A DNA stretch of 64,000 bases from Chelonoidis abingdonii (lineage: Eukaryota; Chordata; Testudines; Testudinidae): positions 15,290,328 through 15,354,327 of the forward strand of contig NC_133777.1 of NCBI RefSeq assembly GCF_003597395.2, read 5' to 3'. A model generated the notes under the pieces. The model searched no databases. It saw nothing but the letters and a program-made list of their open reading frames with translations, and was not told the origin of the DNA. Each line of letters begins with the position of its first letter. Within the stretch, counting starts at the first letter, position 1. A program made the translations under genes and the position numbers. Shown piece by piece: positions 11,675 to 57,600 of the stretch.

Positions 11675-11946
11675 CAGGGCCGCCCAGAGGGCTGCCCAGG
11701 GCCGCCCGGGGAGGGACAAGTGGGGCAATTTGCCCCAGGCCCCGCAAGCCCTGGCCCGGAGGGGGTCCGGGTCTTTGGCGGCATTTTGGCAGCGGAGGGC
11801 CCTTCAGTGCTGCTGAAGACATGAAGTGACTGAAGGGCCCTCCACTGCCGAAATGTCCCCAAAGACCCGGACCGCCAGCGGGTGAGTAAAAGCGCCGCAG
11901 CTCCCCCGCTTTTCCCCGGGTCCCCTGAATCCTCTGGGCGGCCCTG
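11675..11946. mobile_element. Palindromic MITE with perfect 16-bp terminal inverted repeats
   Basis: It starts with CAGGGCCGCCCAGAGG and ends with the exact reverse complement. A second inverted repeat inside pairs about 11,766-11,811 with 11,828-11,878, so the element folds into a long hairpin. It sits within an older MITE whose parts ('taggtcaatggaaaaattct' on the left and 'aggttggcttaactac' on the right) flank it. No target duplication was resolved. Non-coding. Confidence 0.7.
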
Positions 11947-11999
11947 CTGGGACGTAGGTTGGCTTAACTACATTTTTCAGTGGTGTGAATTTCTCAGGA

Positions 12000-12800
12000 G
12001 TGTGGGCTCTGGGGTACAGCTGGGGATGAGGGATTTGGGGTGCAGGAGGGGGCTCAGGGATGAGCCTGAGGGGTTCAAAGTGTGGGAGGAGGCTCTGGGC
12101 TGGGGCAGAGGTATGGGAGGGGATGAGGGCTCAGGCTGGGGGTGCAGGCTCTGGGGTAGGGCTGGGGCTGAGGGGCTTGGGATGTAGGAGGGGGCTCTGG
12201 GCTGGGGCCAAGGGGTTCAGAGTGTGGGAGGGGGCTATGGGCTGGGATGGGGTTGGGATGTGGGAGGTGGTACAGGCTCTGTGCTAGGGGTGTGGGCTCT
12301 GGGATGGGGCCAGAAATGAGGGGTTCACAGTGTGGGAGGGGGCTTTGGGCTGGGGCAGGGAGTTGGGATGTGGGAAGGGGTGTGCGGTGCGGGATCTGGG
12401 AGGGAGTTTGGGTGCGGGCAGGGGTTCTGAGCTGAGGTGAGGGTTGGGGCACAGGATAGGGTTCGGGGTGCAGGCTCTGGCAGAGCTGAACTCAGGCGGC
12501 TCCCAGGAAGTGACGACATGTCCCTCAGGCTCCTAGGTTGAGGCATCCCTCCCCCCCAGCACTGCAGGCACTGCCCTCCCCAGCTCCCATTGGCCACATT
12601 TCCCGGCCAATGGGAGCTGCAGAGCTGGCGCTTGGAGCAGGGGCAGTGCGTGGCACCTTCATGGCTGCCCCTCTGCCTAGGAGACGAACATGCTGGCTGC
12701 TTCCCAGGAGCTGCATGGAGCTGGGCAGGAAGCCTGCCAGCCCTCACTGCGCTGCCAGCTGGACTTTTAACAGCCCAGTCAGCAAGCTGTCACTCACAAA
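12000..12800. repeat. G-rich minisatellite plus CCAAT hairpin module (hAT derivative)
   Basis: 12,000-12,480 repeats 'ggctctgggctggggc' and 'tgggagg' phrases with a loose period. 12,583-12,617 is the inverted module GCTCCCATTGGCC / GGCCAATGGGAGC. The same two parts occur in the elements at 22,892 and 54,466, so this is probably the interior of a related non-autonomous element whose ends have decayed. Confidence 0.5.
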
Positions 12801-12910
12801 AGGCTGTGCAGATCTTTATAATGATCTCTTGTTCTTTTCCTACAGGTTCTGGTTAACAAACAGTTAAAATTGATATTTAAATTATTGTAATTAATCTGAA
12901 TTAAAACCCT

Positions 12911-13130
12911 ATAGGCATGTCTACACTTTAGCTGGGAGGTGTAATTCCAGGTCAGATAAACGTACACATGCTAGCTCTGCTTCTTGAGCTACTGAGCCAA
13001 AAATAGCAGTGCCCCAAGCCACTGCAGTCACACTGCTATTTTTAGCATTCTAGCTCACGTAGAGCTAGCGTGTGTATGTCTAACCAAGCTGGGAATTACA
13101 GATCCCAGGCACAGTGTAGATGTACCCCTA
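12911..13130. mobile_element. MITE with TAGGSATGTCTACACT-type ends
   Basis: The left end 'taggcatgtctacact' pairs imperfectly with the right end 'agtgtagatgtacccct'. Internally 'tgctagctct' and 'agagctagcg' form a further inverted pair. Non-coding DNA transposon derivative. Confidence 0.6.
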
Positions 13131-13373
13131 AAGAGGAACAGGACAATTCTCCTCACTGCCTCTGAGCTATTGGTTTCAGGCTCTCTGCAAATTCATACAT
13201 ATGTCACTGCATTGGTTACACAAAGACTAGAGACTGAAGAATGAAAGCTGAGAATGCTATATTCTCAAACAAACAAAAAATATGTAGTTTTACACCCAGC
13301 ATGATCCACCCTAGTTTAAGCCCCATTCTCCACTCTTTGTGAACCCCTCAGAACCCCATTATCTGCTTTGTAT

Positions 13374-13376
13374 GTC

Positions 13377-13407
<31 letters not shown>

Positions 13408-13408
13408 A
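13374..13408. repeat. (TG)n(AG)n microsatellite
   Basis: A run of TG dinucleotides passes directly into a run of GA dinucleotides. Confidence 0.9.
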
Positions 13409-13544
13409 TGAAAACTATGCCCCATTTTGTTCAGTGCATCTGTAAGTATGCTAAACTCAGAACCCCATTCTCTTCAGTAGCTGACATCTCTCATTGTTTT
13501 CAACGGGACTGAAGCCAGGATGCCATCAACAAAGGTTAGGAAAC

Positions 13545-13900
13545 TTGACAGGAAACTGTGAGGGGGCAAGGGAATGCGAGGAGGAGGAGGGAGACTCAGG
13601 GGGCATAAGGGAATGTGGGGAGCAGGAGAGAGTCTGAGGGGCATGCAGGGGAATGTGAAGAAGGCAGAAAAGAGACTGTAGGGATGCCAAGGGAATGAGT
13701 GGACTAGCAAGAACATAGAAGAGGGATGTTGGGGAATGTGCAGCAAGAGAGAGATTGAGGGGATGCAGGAGAATAGGGTGGGTCAGAGACAGAGAATGTA
13801 AGTTGTAGGAAACTGATGGAAAGGAAGGCAAAATATAGGGGCAAGTGAACGTGAAGCGCAGATGAGGAATAGGAGATTGCGAGGGAGCATGAAACAATCA
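13545..13900. repeat. Degenerate purine-rich minisatellite
   Basis: Units of roughly 40 bp carry 'gagactcaggggg-cat..gggaatgtg' in increasingly diverged form. The - strand open frames across it are composition artefacts. Confidence 0.6.
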
Positions 13901-14019
13901 AATCTGAAAAAAAAAAAAAAGCTATTGGTGCTCTCTGCCTGCATTCACAGTAGTTAAGCGTATATATTCAAACAATCAAGATGCATGGTCTCTGTGTTCT
14001 TTGGGCTCAGCCTAAAGAA

Positions 14020-14293
14020 CTGAGGCTTGGTCCTCAGTTATATCAGCATGGATACATTTGTCAGGGGTGTGAAAAAATACATACCCCTGACTGACATAGC
14101 TAACCCAACAAAACCCCCAGCATAGACACAGCTATGCTGATAGAAGGGGCTTCTGCTGACATACCTAATACCATTTATGGAGGCAGTGTTTCCACAAAAA
14201 AACGCCTTGGTGGTGTATACTGCAGCTACATTAGTGAGTTATGCTGACATGGTTATGCCAACATAGTCTCTTCCTAGTGTAGACATAGCCTGA
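14020..14293. mobile_element. MITE ending in GTGTAGACATAGCCT
   Basis: The right end 'agtgtagacatagcc' matches the family at 53,314. The central 'tcaggggtgtgaaaaaatac' and 'atacccctgactgacata' form an inverted pair. The left end is decayed. Non-coding. Confidence 0.55.
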
Positions 14294-14394
14294 ATAGCAG
14301 CCAAATACACCAGTGAGCTGTGCCCAGGCTGGCTTCTGAAGCTTCTGTGCTCCACTGGGCTTTCTGAACTTGACCTGCTCTTACGGAGCACCAG

Positions 14395-14963
14395 TAAGGC
14401 TACAACTTAGTTATCCGTAGTTTTAGTAAAAGTCAGGGACAGGTCATGGGCAATAACCAAAAAGTCACGGGCTGGTAACCTGTCTATGACTTTTACTAAA
14501 AATACCCTAGTCCAGGGCCCCATGCCGCTGGGCATAGGGTGGCCTAGGGTCCCCCCACTGCTGTTGCTGCTCTGGGCAGGGGGCAGCAGCCTGGGCCCTG
14601 CCACCGCTGCTGCTCTGTGTGGGGGTGGCCCAGGGCCCATCCACCTCCGCTTCTGCTCTGGGCAGGTGGCCGCGGCCCAGGGCCTTGCTACACCACGTGG
14701 GGGGAGGCCTGGGGCTCCACCACTGCCGCTGGGGGGCGGGGGGCACATCCCAGGGTGCCACTGCTGCTCCCGGACCGCTGCTCCAGGGCAATATCCGGGA
14801 CCAACTGCCTGGGGCCGCCTGAGCAGCAGCCGGAGCGGCTGTTCATGGGGCCGCTCCAGCTGTTCTAGCGGCCCTGGGATCAGCCACTGCAGAAGTCACA
14901 GAGGTCTCAGAAAGTCATGGAATCTGTGACTTCCATGACCTCTGTGAAAGACTCACAGCCTTA
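14395..14963. mobile_element. Non-autonomous DNA element with TTTTTAGTAAAAGTC subterminal palindrome
   Basis: Ends 'taaggct...' and '...agcctta' are inverted. Just inside the left end 'ttttagtaaaagtcaggga' pairs with 'tatgacttttactaaaa' about 70 bp later. The right end carries 'gtgacttccatgacctctgtga'. The GC-rich centre is non-coding. A second copy with the same architecture is at 28,357. Confidence 0.6.
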
Positions 14964-14989
14964 AGCATCAGATACCCCACTGGGCTCTG

Positions 14990-15850
14990 CTAAGGCTTGG
15001 TCTATACTACAGAGTTAAATAAACTAACTAGTTTATTGGGGTTGGCTACTCTTTTGGGGAAGGAGGAGCTCACTCATTTTTGTGTCAAAAAGGTAATTAA
15101 TTGTGGATTGTAGATATTCCTAATATGATCCTCCCTCTCTTTTCTTACATGCTTTGATGAGTAGTGAAATAGCTGACATTTAAATGTATTTTGACAATGT
15201 TGACATGAAAACAATTTTACTTGAGCATCTGTGTTAGAACCCTTTGAAATAAATGGTGCAGTTCACACATCACAGAGCTATTGTCTCAGGTTGAGTTAGC
15301 TTAAAAAATGTGACCTGAGTGTATGCCATCAACTGTAAGCACTTGAAACTTCCTTTTAAAAGAAAATAAAAGCTTAGATTTTGGAGTACAAGGTAGCAGC
15401 ATGAAAAAGATGCTGTTACATCTAGTCTGAGCCCTGAATGGAGGCAAAATGTGAGGTTAACTGGGAGGAAGGCAGGACAGAGATACAGGAGAAGGAGAGA
15501 ATGGTAGCTTCCCAGCTCAGCGTTTACGAAAAACTAAGTGGAATCCTCATCCAAGTAGGCAGCAGGGAGCCCTGCATGTATGTATGTGTATTTAAGGCTG
15601 AATTATAAACCTGAAATGATACAGTGTAAATTGGGGATAGATGGATCACTTCAAAGGCTTAAAAAACTGAACACAGATGTTAAAAGATGTGATTTCTTTT
15701 AAAAGCTCATGATTTTAAAAGTTAATCATTATTTTCAAGGGGTATTAGACTCACTTTTGTCTGGTTGGGGTTGGCAATAGCTTTTTTCCTTAGCACGTGC
15801 TTGCAGTTCCCTGCAGCTCACACAGTTCCCGTAGTTTAATCATGGCCTGT
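14990..15850. other. Upstream intergenic DNA
   Basis: A solo MITE end ('taaggcttggtctatactac', about 14,992-15,030) is present. Nothing else was recognised before the CpG island. Confidence 0.45.
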
Positions 15851-16950
15851 TAACAGGTATTTACGATTCCATGCTGACCGTACAAGTTGGCGACGGTCCC
15901 TAGCGGCGTGTTTGCGGCCCAATGTTGCCTTTGTACTTTGGTAACGCTCCCTTAATCGGCGTTTGCGGCTCCCTGAAGCTGCAGCCCTTTGCGCTCCCTA
16001 GTCCAGGCCCTTTGAGGACAGGGCCTGGGCCGGGTCGCTGCAGCACCCCCTGGCGGTTCTCTCTGGAGGCGCAGGGGCGGTGCTGGTCCCTATGTGACCC
16101 GGAGGAGTTCTGCCCCCCACTCCCCAGCCGGCGCCGGGCCCCGGATGCAGGAGGCCGGCGGAGGGACGTCATTGTTCCCCGACGGGCTGGAACAGGAGGC
16201 GGAGCGGAGCGGCCGGGTTGAGGCGGGCGCTGCGGAGAAGGGGACCCGGCAGCGCCGAGCCGAGCGGGGCCGAGCTAGGTAACGGGGTTGGGGAAGGAGA
16301 CGGGCCGCGCCGGGGCCTTGCGGAGCCCGGCAGTGCCGCATGCTGCCACCTCCCTACAAATCAATGGGCCGGGGGAGGGGCCGCAGCGGGCGGGCGGGCT
16401 GGCGGGGGCCCGGCCCATCCCACCCCCGGAGCAGCGGGACCCGGCCCCTTCCCCCCTCCTTGCGGGCAGTATAGGGGGAAGGGATCCCTGGGCAGGGCAG
16501 GGCGCCGCCCCCAGGAGCGCAGCGGGATTGAGCTCCGCCGCCAGGCCCGGGGAGACCTGCCCTGGCGGGCGGCTATTCCCCTTTCCCGTCGGGAGCCGTG
16601 TGTCCCGCTGCTCGCCGCGCTGCTGCGGCCCCCGCTTCCCTAGTAATGAGGGACGCGCCCGAGGGCGGGGGTCATCGTCCCTGCCACTCGGGGCTGGGAG
16701 ATTCGGGTAACCGCCCCATCCTCCGCCAAGTCCAGCGTAGGGCTCCCTCCTCCCCTCCGGCCTTGTTACCTGCTGCTTCCCCTCACGGGTGTGGGGGGGT
16801 CTCGTGGTACCGTCTGCCCCCGCTTCTGGCGTTACCCCCGGGCTCCCCATCTTAGCGATGGGCGGATTATCTCGTGAACCCCCAGTCCTATTCTTCCCCG
16901 GGGGGCGGGGGGGGAGCGCTTCTCTTGTACTGTTACCGCCCCGCTTGGTT
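15850..16950 (+). promoter_or_regulatory. USP42: CpG island promoter of USP42
   Basis: GC and CpG content rise sharply from about 15,850, peak at 16,100-16,700 and fall after 16,950. No TATA box is evident. Several GC boxes are visible, and a CRE-like GACGTCA lies at 16,165-16,171. It is the only CpG island next to the USP42 exons and lies about 5.3 kb upstream of the start codon, as expected for a housekeeping gene with a non-coding first exon. The transcription start cannot be fixed from sequence. Confidence 0.8.
16100..16278 (+). other. USP42: USP42 exon 1 (predicted, non-coding)
   Basis: A plausible 5' splice site, GAGCTAG|GTAACG, lies at 16,278/16,279 within the CpG island, making the upstream 100-200 bases the likely 5' UTR exon. 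The left boundary is a guess. If transcription starts before 16,145, an ATG there opens a 45-codon upstream ORF that ends at a TGA in exon 2. Confidence 0.5.
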
Positions 16951-17269
16951 ACCATGGACACTGTCTCTCAAATGGGTGATTCCTTTACAGACGCTTCTCC
17001 TCCTTCCCTCGCTCAGTGTCTGGGCTTCAGGCCCTAACGTGGGGGAGAGGAACAATCTGAGGCCGGCGCTCGGTATTTGGTCCATGTGCTGTTACTAGGC
17101 CCAGAGCTTGTGCCACTCCTTTGCCACCCCTCCCTCAAAGTAGGCCCTGTGGCTGCTACTGAATTTGGAGAATGGGGGGAAAATTTGTCCCCCATTTGAC
17201 TCTCAGACATAGATGACATCTGGACTGCAGTGTTCAGGGTTTGGTGTGGATGATTTCATGGCACCAGCA

Positions 17270-17350
17270 CAATAGGATCATGATGGGCAATAGAGTTGGA
17301 AAAGGCCTTTTAAACCACCCAGTCCATTTCCCCAGCTGCTGCAGAGTATA
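17270..17350 (-). mobile_element. CR1 3'-end fragment, antisense
   Basis: 'gttggaaaaggccttttaaa...cagtccatttcccc' is the reverse complement of a typical CR1 3' end. Lies in USP42 intron 1. Confidence 0.6.
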
Positions 17351-17805
17351 GGCATCCCCCAGGGGGGCTGTATCTGATATTTTTGATATTAAGAATATAT
17401 TACTGATACTGGGATTGTATATTAGGGGGGTGGGGAGGAGGAGGGAGAATTGTAGCTATGTTTTCTTTTCAAAATATTTTAGTGCAATGTCTAGTGTACC
17501 AGCTGGCTGCCATCCTCTACCTCTAGAGGTGGCTTCATTTCACTGGTGCTTTATGTTCTGTGTGTAATTGGGAAAGTACTTTGGGCTGCATCCTTCATGC
17601 ACATTCTGTCCTCCCCAAATACTTTTTACACAGTAGGACAATGGATGTAAAATGACCCAAAACCCTGATGTTATAAGTCTATGGTGTGAATAAATGAAAG
17701 TATTCAGGCCAGTAATGAAAGCGTAAGGTGCTAGTCGGGGGAGAAAAATTGTAAGGGAAAAAGTGTTCAGATGAGAATTGAAGTCAGAATGGCGGTACTA
17801 CCTGA

Positions 17806-17875
17806 ATGAGAATGGCGGTGCCACAGGATTCTCTGCTGCTTTTACAGATCCAGACTAACACGGCTACCCCTCTGA
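17806..17875 (+). mobile_element. Very short Penelope-tail insertion with 10-bp target duplication
   Basis: The 3' text 'gtgccacaggattctctgct...acacggctacccctctga' matches the tail family at 3,700-3,750. It is flanked by TACTACCTGA on both sides (17,796-17,805 and 17,876-17,885). The copy is about 70 bp and 5'-truncated, without the ribozyme. Confidence 0.6.
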
Positions 17876-18293
17876 TACTACCTGAGTCATTTTGGATCTG
17901 TTTGAAGCAAGTTGTACGAGGTGGAGAAAGACTTAAATTTGTACCTTTTTTTCAGATTTTCCCATTGTTTAACTTGCACAGCCTTCATACAGGTGATGCT
18001 GTGAGACCATAATGCTTTCAAGTGAGGTATCTGCGTGCTTTATAAGACATAGAGTTACTTCAAAGAAATATTTTTCTAAGGTTGTGACATAATTGGCTTC
18101 CAATTACGGATGGAATGATAGCCTTAATTTTGTATTTCTTAGCTTTGATGGTTTGTTGCTTCTTCCTTAAATTTCTTTATTTACTGTTTAAAAAAAATCC
18201 TGACTTCTAAAATCAGGCTGAGACTAGAATGCAACTTTCTTTCCCCTGTTGTTAGATGGCTGTAATGTAAAGCTCTTTTTTGTACATCAGTCG

Positions 18294-18450
18294 TAGAATC
18301 ATAGATTCATAGGGTTGGAAGGGACCTCAGGAGATCATCTAGTCCAACCCCCTCTGCTCAAAGCAGGACTAATCCCCAAATAGCCTCCTCAAGGATTGAA
18401 CTCACAACCCTGGGTTTAGCAGGCCAATGTTCAAACCACTGAGTTATTAA
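18294..18450 (-). mobile_element. tRNA-derived SINE with CR1 tail, antisense
   Basis: Read on the - strand it has the tRNA-like head ('aactcagtggtttgaacatt', 'aacccagggttgtgagttca') and the CR1-like tail ('ggactagatgatctcctgag', 'cccttccaaccctatga'). Same family as 6,866. Lies in intron 1. Confidence 0.85.
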
Positions 18451-19400
18451 TGTGGTTCCACAATGTTAACATATGTATTATTAAAAATCATGAAAAGGTG
18501 TGGTACATACCAATTTTCAGTCATTACCATTTTATGTTTGAATTTTTTAAGAGTGCAGTCGAAATTAGAAAAAGGTTCTTGTGTGGTAGGATATATAATT
18601 TAAATATCTGAAGTTAAAACACTTTCTATGTTGTATTATTTTAAACAGGACCAAATAGAGTTTTGTAAATATTGGTTTTCTATATTTTATATATATATAT
18701 GTATATTGTATATAAGTAATCGTTCCTGGGTGCTGTGATTTGTGTCAAGTATGCAGCCAGACCAATGTTTACAATCAGGCTAAACTGATAGTGGTTTCTA
18801 ATGGAACTGCTGACATGATCTTAACAACAGTGATGCAAAACTCCATGCTGCTTCTAGTGGCACGTAATTACATCTGTTGTTACTTTCTTAATCCTATATT
18901 GGGGCAGATATTATAAGCCACTGCTTGTATAAGGAAATAAATTTACAATAGCAAGTGGTTTCAGGGATAGAAAAAATTGTAGATATGTGTGCAGGAGATA
19001 ATGTAAATATTTGTAGTCCTGTGCTGCTCAGTTCATTGACCTGAGAAGTTATCCTGAGAGAACTCTTTTAATTTGGACAGTAGAAGTCAGACATTCAGAA
19101 CAAGTGATGGATTTAATTTATTAATGGTAGTAATAGTACCTAGCACATCTGTAGTACTTTTCTCCTGGAAATTTCAAAGCATTTGTCCATCATTAATGTT
19201 CAAAAAAGCTTAAAAATAAGAAGTGTTGACTATAGTGTTCTTATTTTGTTTAAAATATTCAGTTTTTATTTGGTGGTATTCTTTTCTTTTTCATTTCCTT
19301 TCACTCTTGATTCCCCCCAGTGTATTGATGAATATTATTGAAGCGTCTTTTCTTTTGACTGAGAACATAAAAAAATGACTTTTAAGGGGATGGCACTTGC

Positions 19401-19563
19401 ACATTGTGTATCAGGGCTTGCATTTGCAACTTGGTGATTTGAGAGAATCTCATCTGAGACACAGTGAGCCAGGGACCTTAGATTGAGGTCCCTGGCTCAC
19501 TTTGTCTCAGATGAGATCCTCTCAAATCACCAAGTTGCAGATGCAAGCCCTGATACACAATGT
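19401..19563. repeat. Near-perfect long hairpin (78-bp arms) in USP42 intron 1
   Basis: Arms 19,401-19,478 and 19,486-19,563 are reverse complements at 75 of 78 positions, with a 7-base loop. In the + strand RNA one of the three differences is a G-U pair. The arms are not low-complexity. It is transcribed as part of the USP42 pre-mRNA if intron 1 is correct. It may be a young MITE or foldback unit or a miRNA-like precursor. No flanking duplication was found. Confidence 0.85.
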
Positions 19564-21594
19564 TAGTCATCTTTTAGTATCAGGTGGCTCCACTTCTCAA
19601 TAAAATGATTCCATAGAGTCTACTTAGAATTCTTTCATTTCAGTTTTATGCATTTTCTTCTTAGTAATGGTGGATAGAAATGTCTAAATGTTGTGTGAAT
19701 CCACAAGCATTCAGAGCCCACCCCCACCCCCCACGTAATTAAAATTTGAGCCTATTTGAAATTGTTTCTCTCTCTAATTCTGGTATATTACCAAGCATAC
19801 TTGGTAATCTTCATGTAGAATGAGCCCTGTAATTTAATTAGGACTTTTACTCAGAATTTGTAGTTTTATGTGAGAACCTGGACTCTCTGTTAACTTAGTT
19901 TGCTTTATTTAACCTCCTCACTTTAATGAAACAACACTTCCATCACATATCTTAAAGCTGTTTAAGACATACCATCTAACTGATGTCACAAGAACAAATA
20001 AAAATACCACCACCCTTACTTATGTTAAGCTAATGGGGCTGCTTGTGGAGTAAAAGCTGCAGGATCAGATCCTTTATGTTGAAATAAGATAATGTACAAT
20101 CTTGCTATAAAACTCGTGATAGAAAGTGGTAACATATTTACTGCACATGCTCAATAGCACATATTTAAAGGGATAACATAGCAAAATCTAGTCAGTTTTT
20201 AAAATATCACTTTTCTAGTTAGTACTCCTGCACGCGAGTTTCCCTGACAATTTGTGGCTTGTCACATTTCCTTAATTTTTAAATAGGAATCTTCTGTTCT
20301 TCAGAAAAATTAGCAGAAACTACTGTCAAATGTGCAAAGTAAACAAGCTGGAAAAAGAGCTACCTTTTGATCTGATCTTTCAATAATAGTTGTAACTGTG
20401 ATATGTTAAATTGATAAAATTAAAATTGCATTTGTTACCAGAATTATGTCCAACCAATATTACTTTGAATGTCAGAAAAAATCCTGGAAGAAATACGTAT
20501 ATAAATCTCTTTCTTCCCCTAGCCCACCCCCAGAGAGGATTCCTCTGGGGTATGTCCCACTCTCAAAGTCCTTGTGCTGTGTGGTTCTCATAAATGTTAA
20601 GTGGGTAAGACGTAGCTTCTTCTGGAGCCCATCAGCAGTTCTGCAGCAGACTGATAAATAAAGTCATTTCTTTTCCCAGTGTCCGGGCTTGGGCATATTG
20701 TTTCTGTAGTGCTTCCAGATTTTGCCATCTTGAATAAAAGGAACCAAGCTCAAGATATAAATACTTGGACACTTCACCACTAAATAAAACTTAGTATAGT
20801 TTTTAAGTACTTTTGTTTGTTTGCAAGTTTGTTATGCTAAATATAAAATGGCACAACATACCACTAGATATATAGATCGTAAATCATCATTTGGAAAGGA
20901 GAGATCGGAGTGGTGACTGAGTGTTTTGATTGTGCAGGTAACTTAGCTAATCACAGGTTCATTTATATACATACGACAGAAACATTTTAATAAAAACACA
21001 GTGGCTATGTCTCTTTGAGTCAATATTGGCTATACCAAAACTCTTACTCTTCTTTAGGGATTAAAATTTCATGTTTTAAAATGCTCTTTATGCTAGAACC
21101 TGGCAAAAAAACATCTAAAACAATTATTTATTTATTTTTTGGTCTCTCTCAGCTTTTATACAGTATTTCCTCTTCAATTGTTTTACAGAATTTTAATGTC
21201 ATCAAATGCAAAAATGATTGACCAGTTTACACTTTGGGGGACAAATGCTGTTGCAGTCAAAGCTGAATGCAAAATTTACCTAAGCGGTATTTTCACAATG
21301 GTTTGCTATTAAACAATTCTGGTTAGTGGAAAAAAAAAATCTCATGAAAGACAAAAGTGGTAGTGGTGTAATTCAGCTGGAAAATTTTGTTTAGTGTGTC
21401 TTGGTGTATTTTTTGAAGCATTCACGTGAAAGACTTAGTTCTCTAAATTATTTGTGTCTCACTGGCAAAGATAATTGGTTTCATTAAGGGGAAAGCGTAA
21501 TGGTTACCATTCTCTTCCTTGTGGAGTGCTTTTTCATATAATATTAGTTGTCATATTAAACAGAACTTTCAACTCTGTGTTACAGAGATGAACA

Positions 21595-56401
<34,807 letters not shown>

Positions 56402-57600
56402 ACTATATTTATAACAGAATAATTAACTCTTCAATCCATAACTGGTGCTTCAGAATACTGTACAGGATTTTACCATGGAAGAATTTTTTAGTTTTTACCT
56501 TGAGACTTTTTTTTAAAATTTACCCATAATCAAAAAGGATGGAAACTTTCTACAACTGCTGAACATTGTAAATATCACACTGAAAATAATGCCCTGGAAT
56601 AGAACATCTCAAATGCTGCTTAATTACAGACTCAGGTTGATTGTGTTATTCATGTAATATTACTCCACGTTAAACTTCTGGTGCAAGCGACTAGAAAACC
56701 ACAACTGACAGTCTGTATATTTAATTTAAAGACTTATTTAAAATTTCACAAGCTTGCAGATAACTAGAATCTCTGACATCTGACACTAGAAACTAATTTA
56801 CTTAACACCTTAGCTGTATTCAAGTTTTGAAGAAAAACTTACAGAAAAGTTCTGGTTTGGAACTTGGTGAAACATACCACTCAGCATACACAGTTCTGAA
56901 TGTATCTCCGAGACTATTTGTATACCCTCCATATGTTTGTTACTTTTTTATATAGTGTCACTTGTCCTGACTTATTGGTCTCAGTTGTCTGTTTTGTCCC
57001 TTTAAAGTTACAGACAAATTCATACTGTGATTTTATTTTTATTATGAAATGCTATCAAACTGTGATACTATAATTCACTAGTCCTGCATCAGGAGATGGA
57101 GTGGGGAAGCTGTATTAAATACAGTTCATCTGTATAATCTGGTTTATACAAGCTGTGTTGTTCAGAGATGTCTAAAGTTTGATCTTTGTTTTTTTAAAGA
57201 TAAAGCACTTGCCCCACTGTAAATACATAGCATGTAAAATTTATATAGTATATAAATACAGGAAAGTCAAAAGAGCTTTTTACACGGTTTACTTCTTGAG
57301 TTATTTATTCAACTTCTATCCATCAGAACGGTGCACTGAAGGGCTGAAAAGCTTAACTGTAGCTTGCCTTAATGTCAGATGATAAAAGGGGGTGTGGTCA
57401 ATGCTCAATTAAACTTGTCCTTGAAATGATTGCATTGATTCATGTTAGCAGAGGGGAATGACAATTCTTCTATCTGTTCCTAATACCATTCTATTTTCCA
57501 CTAAGTTAGGACTGCCTAAGGTGCTCCTGCTGTCCCTGTGGAAGGTCTTAAGACAGAGTGTGTCATAAATAAACTTCTGACTCTCCGCACCTTCCCTGTG
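56402..57600 (+). other. USP42: USP42 3' UTR (predicted)
   Basis: AT-rich non-coding sequence after the stop. The right limit is set by the first canonical AATAAA, at 57,568-57,573. AATTAAA near 57,408 is a weaker alternative. Confidence 0.5.
57568..57573 (+). terminator. USP42: Candidate USP42 poly(A) signal
   Basis: AATAAA within 'cataaataaacttctgac', about 1.17 kb after the exon 18 stop. Confidence 0.45.

Larger units (their letters stand above)
16279..21585 (+). other. USP42: USP42 intron 1
   Basis: About 5.3 kb between the predicted non-coding exon 1 and exon 2. It holds the antisense CR1 fragment, a Penelope-tail insertion, an antisense SINE, a TA-rich tract near 18,690 and the 78-bp-arm hairpin. 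The rest is AT-rich DNA in which nothing was recognised. Confidence 0.5.

Noticed and set aside
14486..14929. 147-aa open frame
   Set aside because: Falls in the GC-rich centre of a non-autonomous element and has no domain.
16218..16961. Open frames across the CpG island
   Set aside because: GC-rich DNA has few stops on either strand. Frames overlap on both strands and cross the predicted donor.
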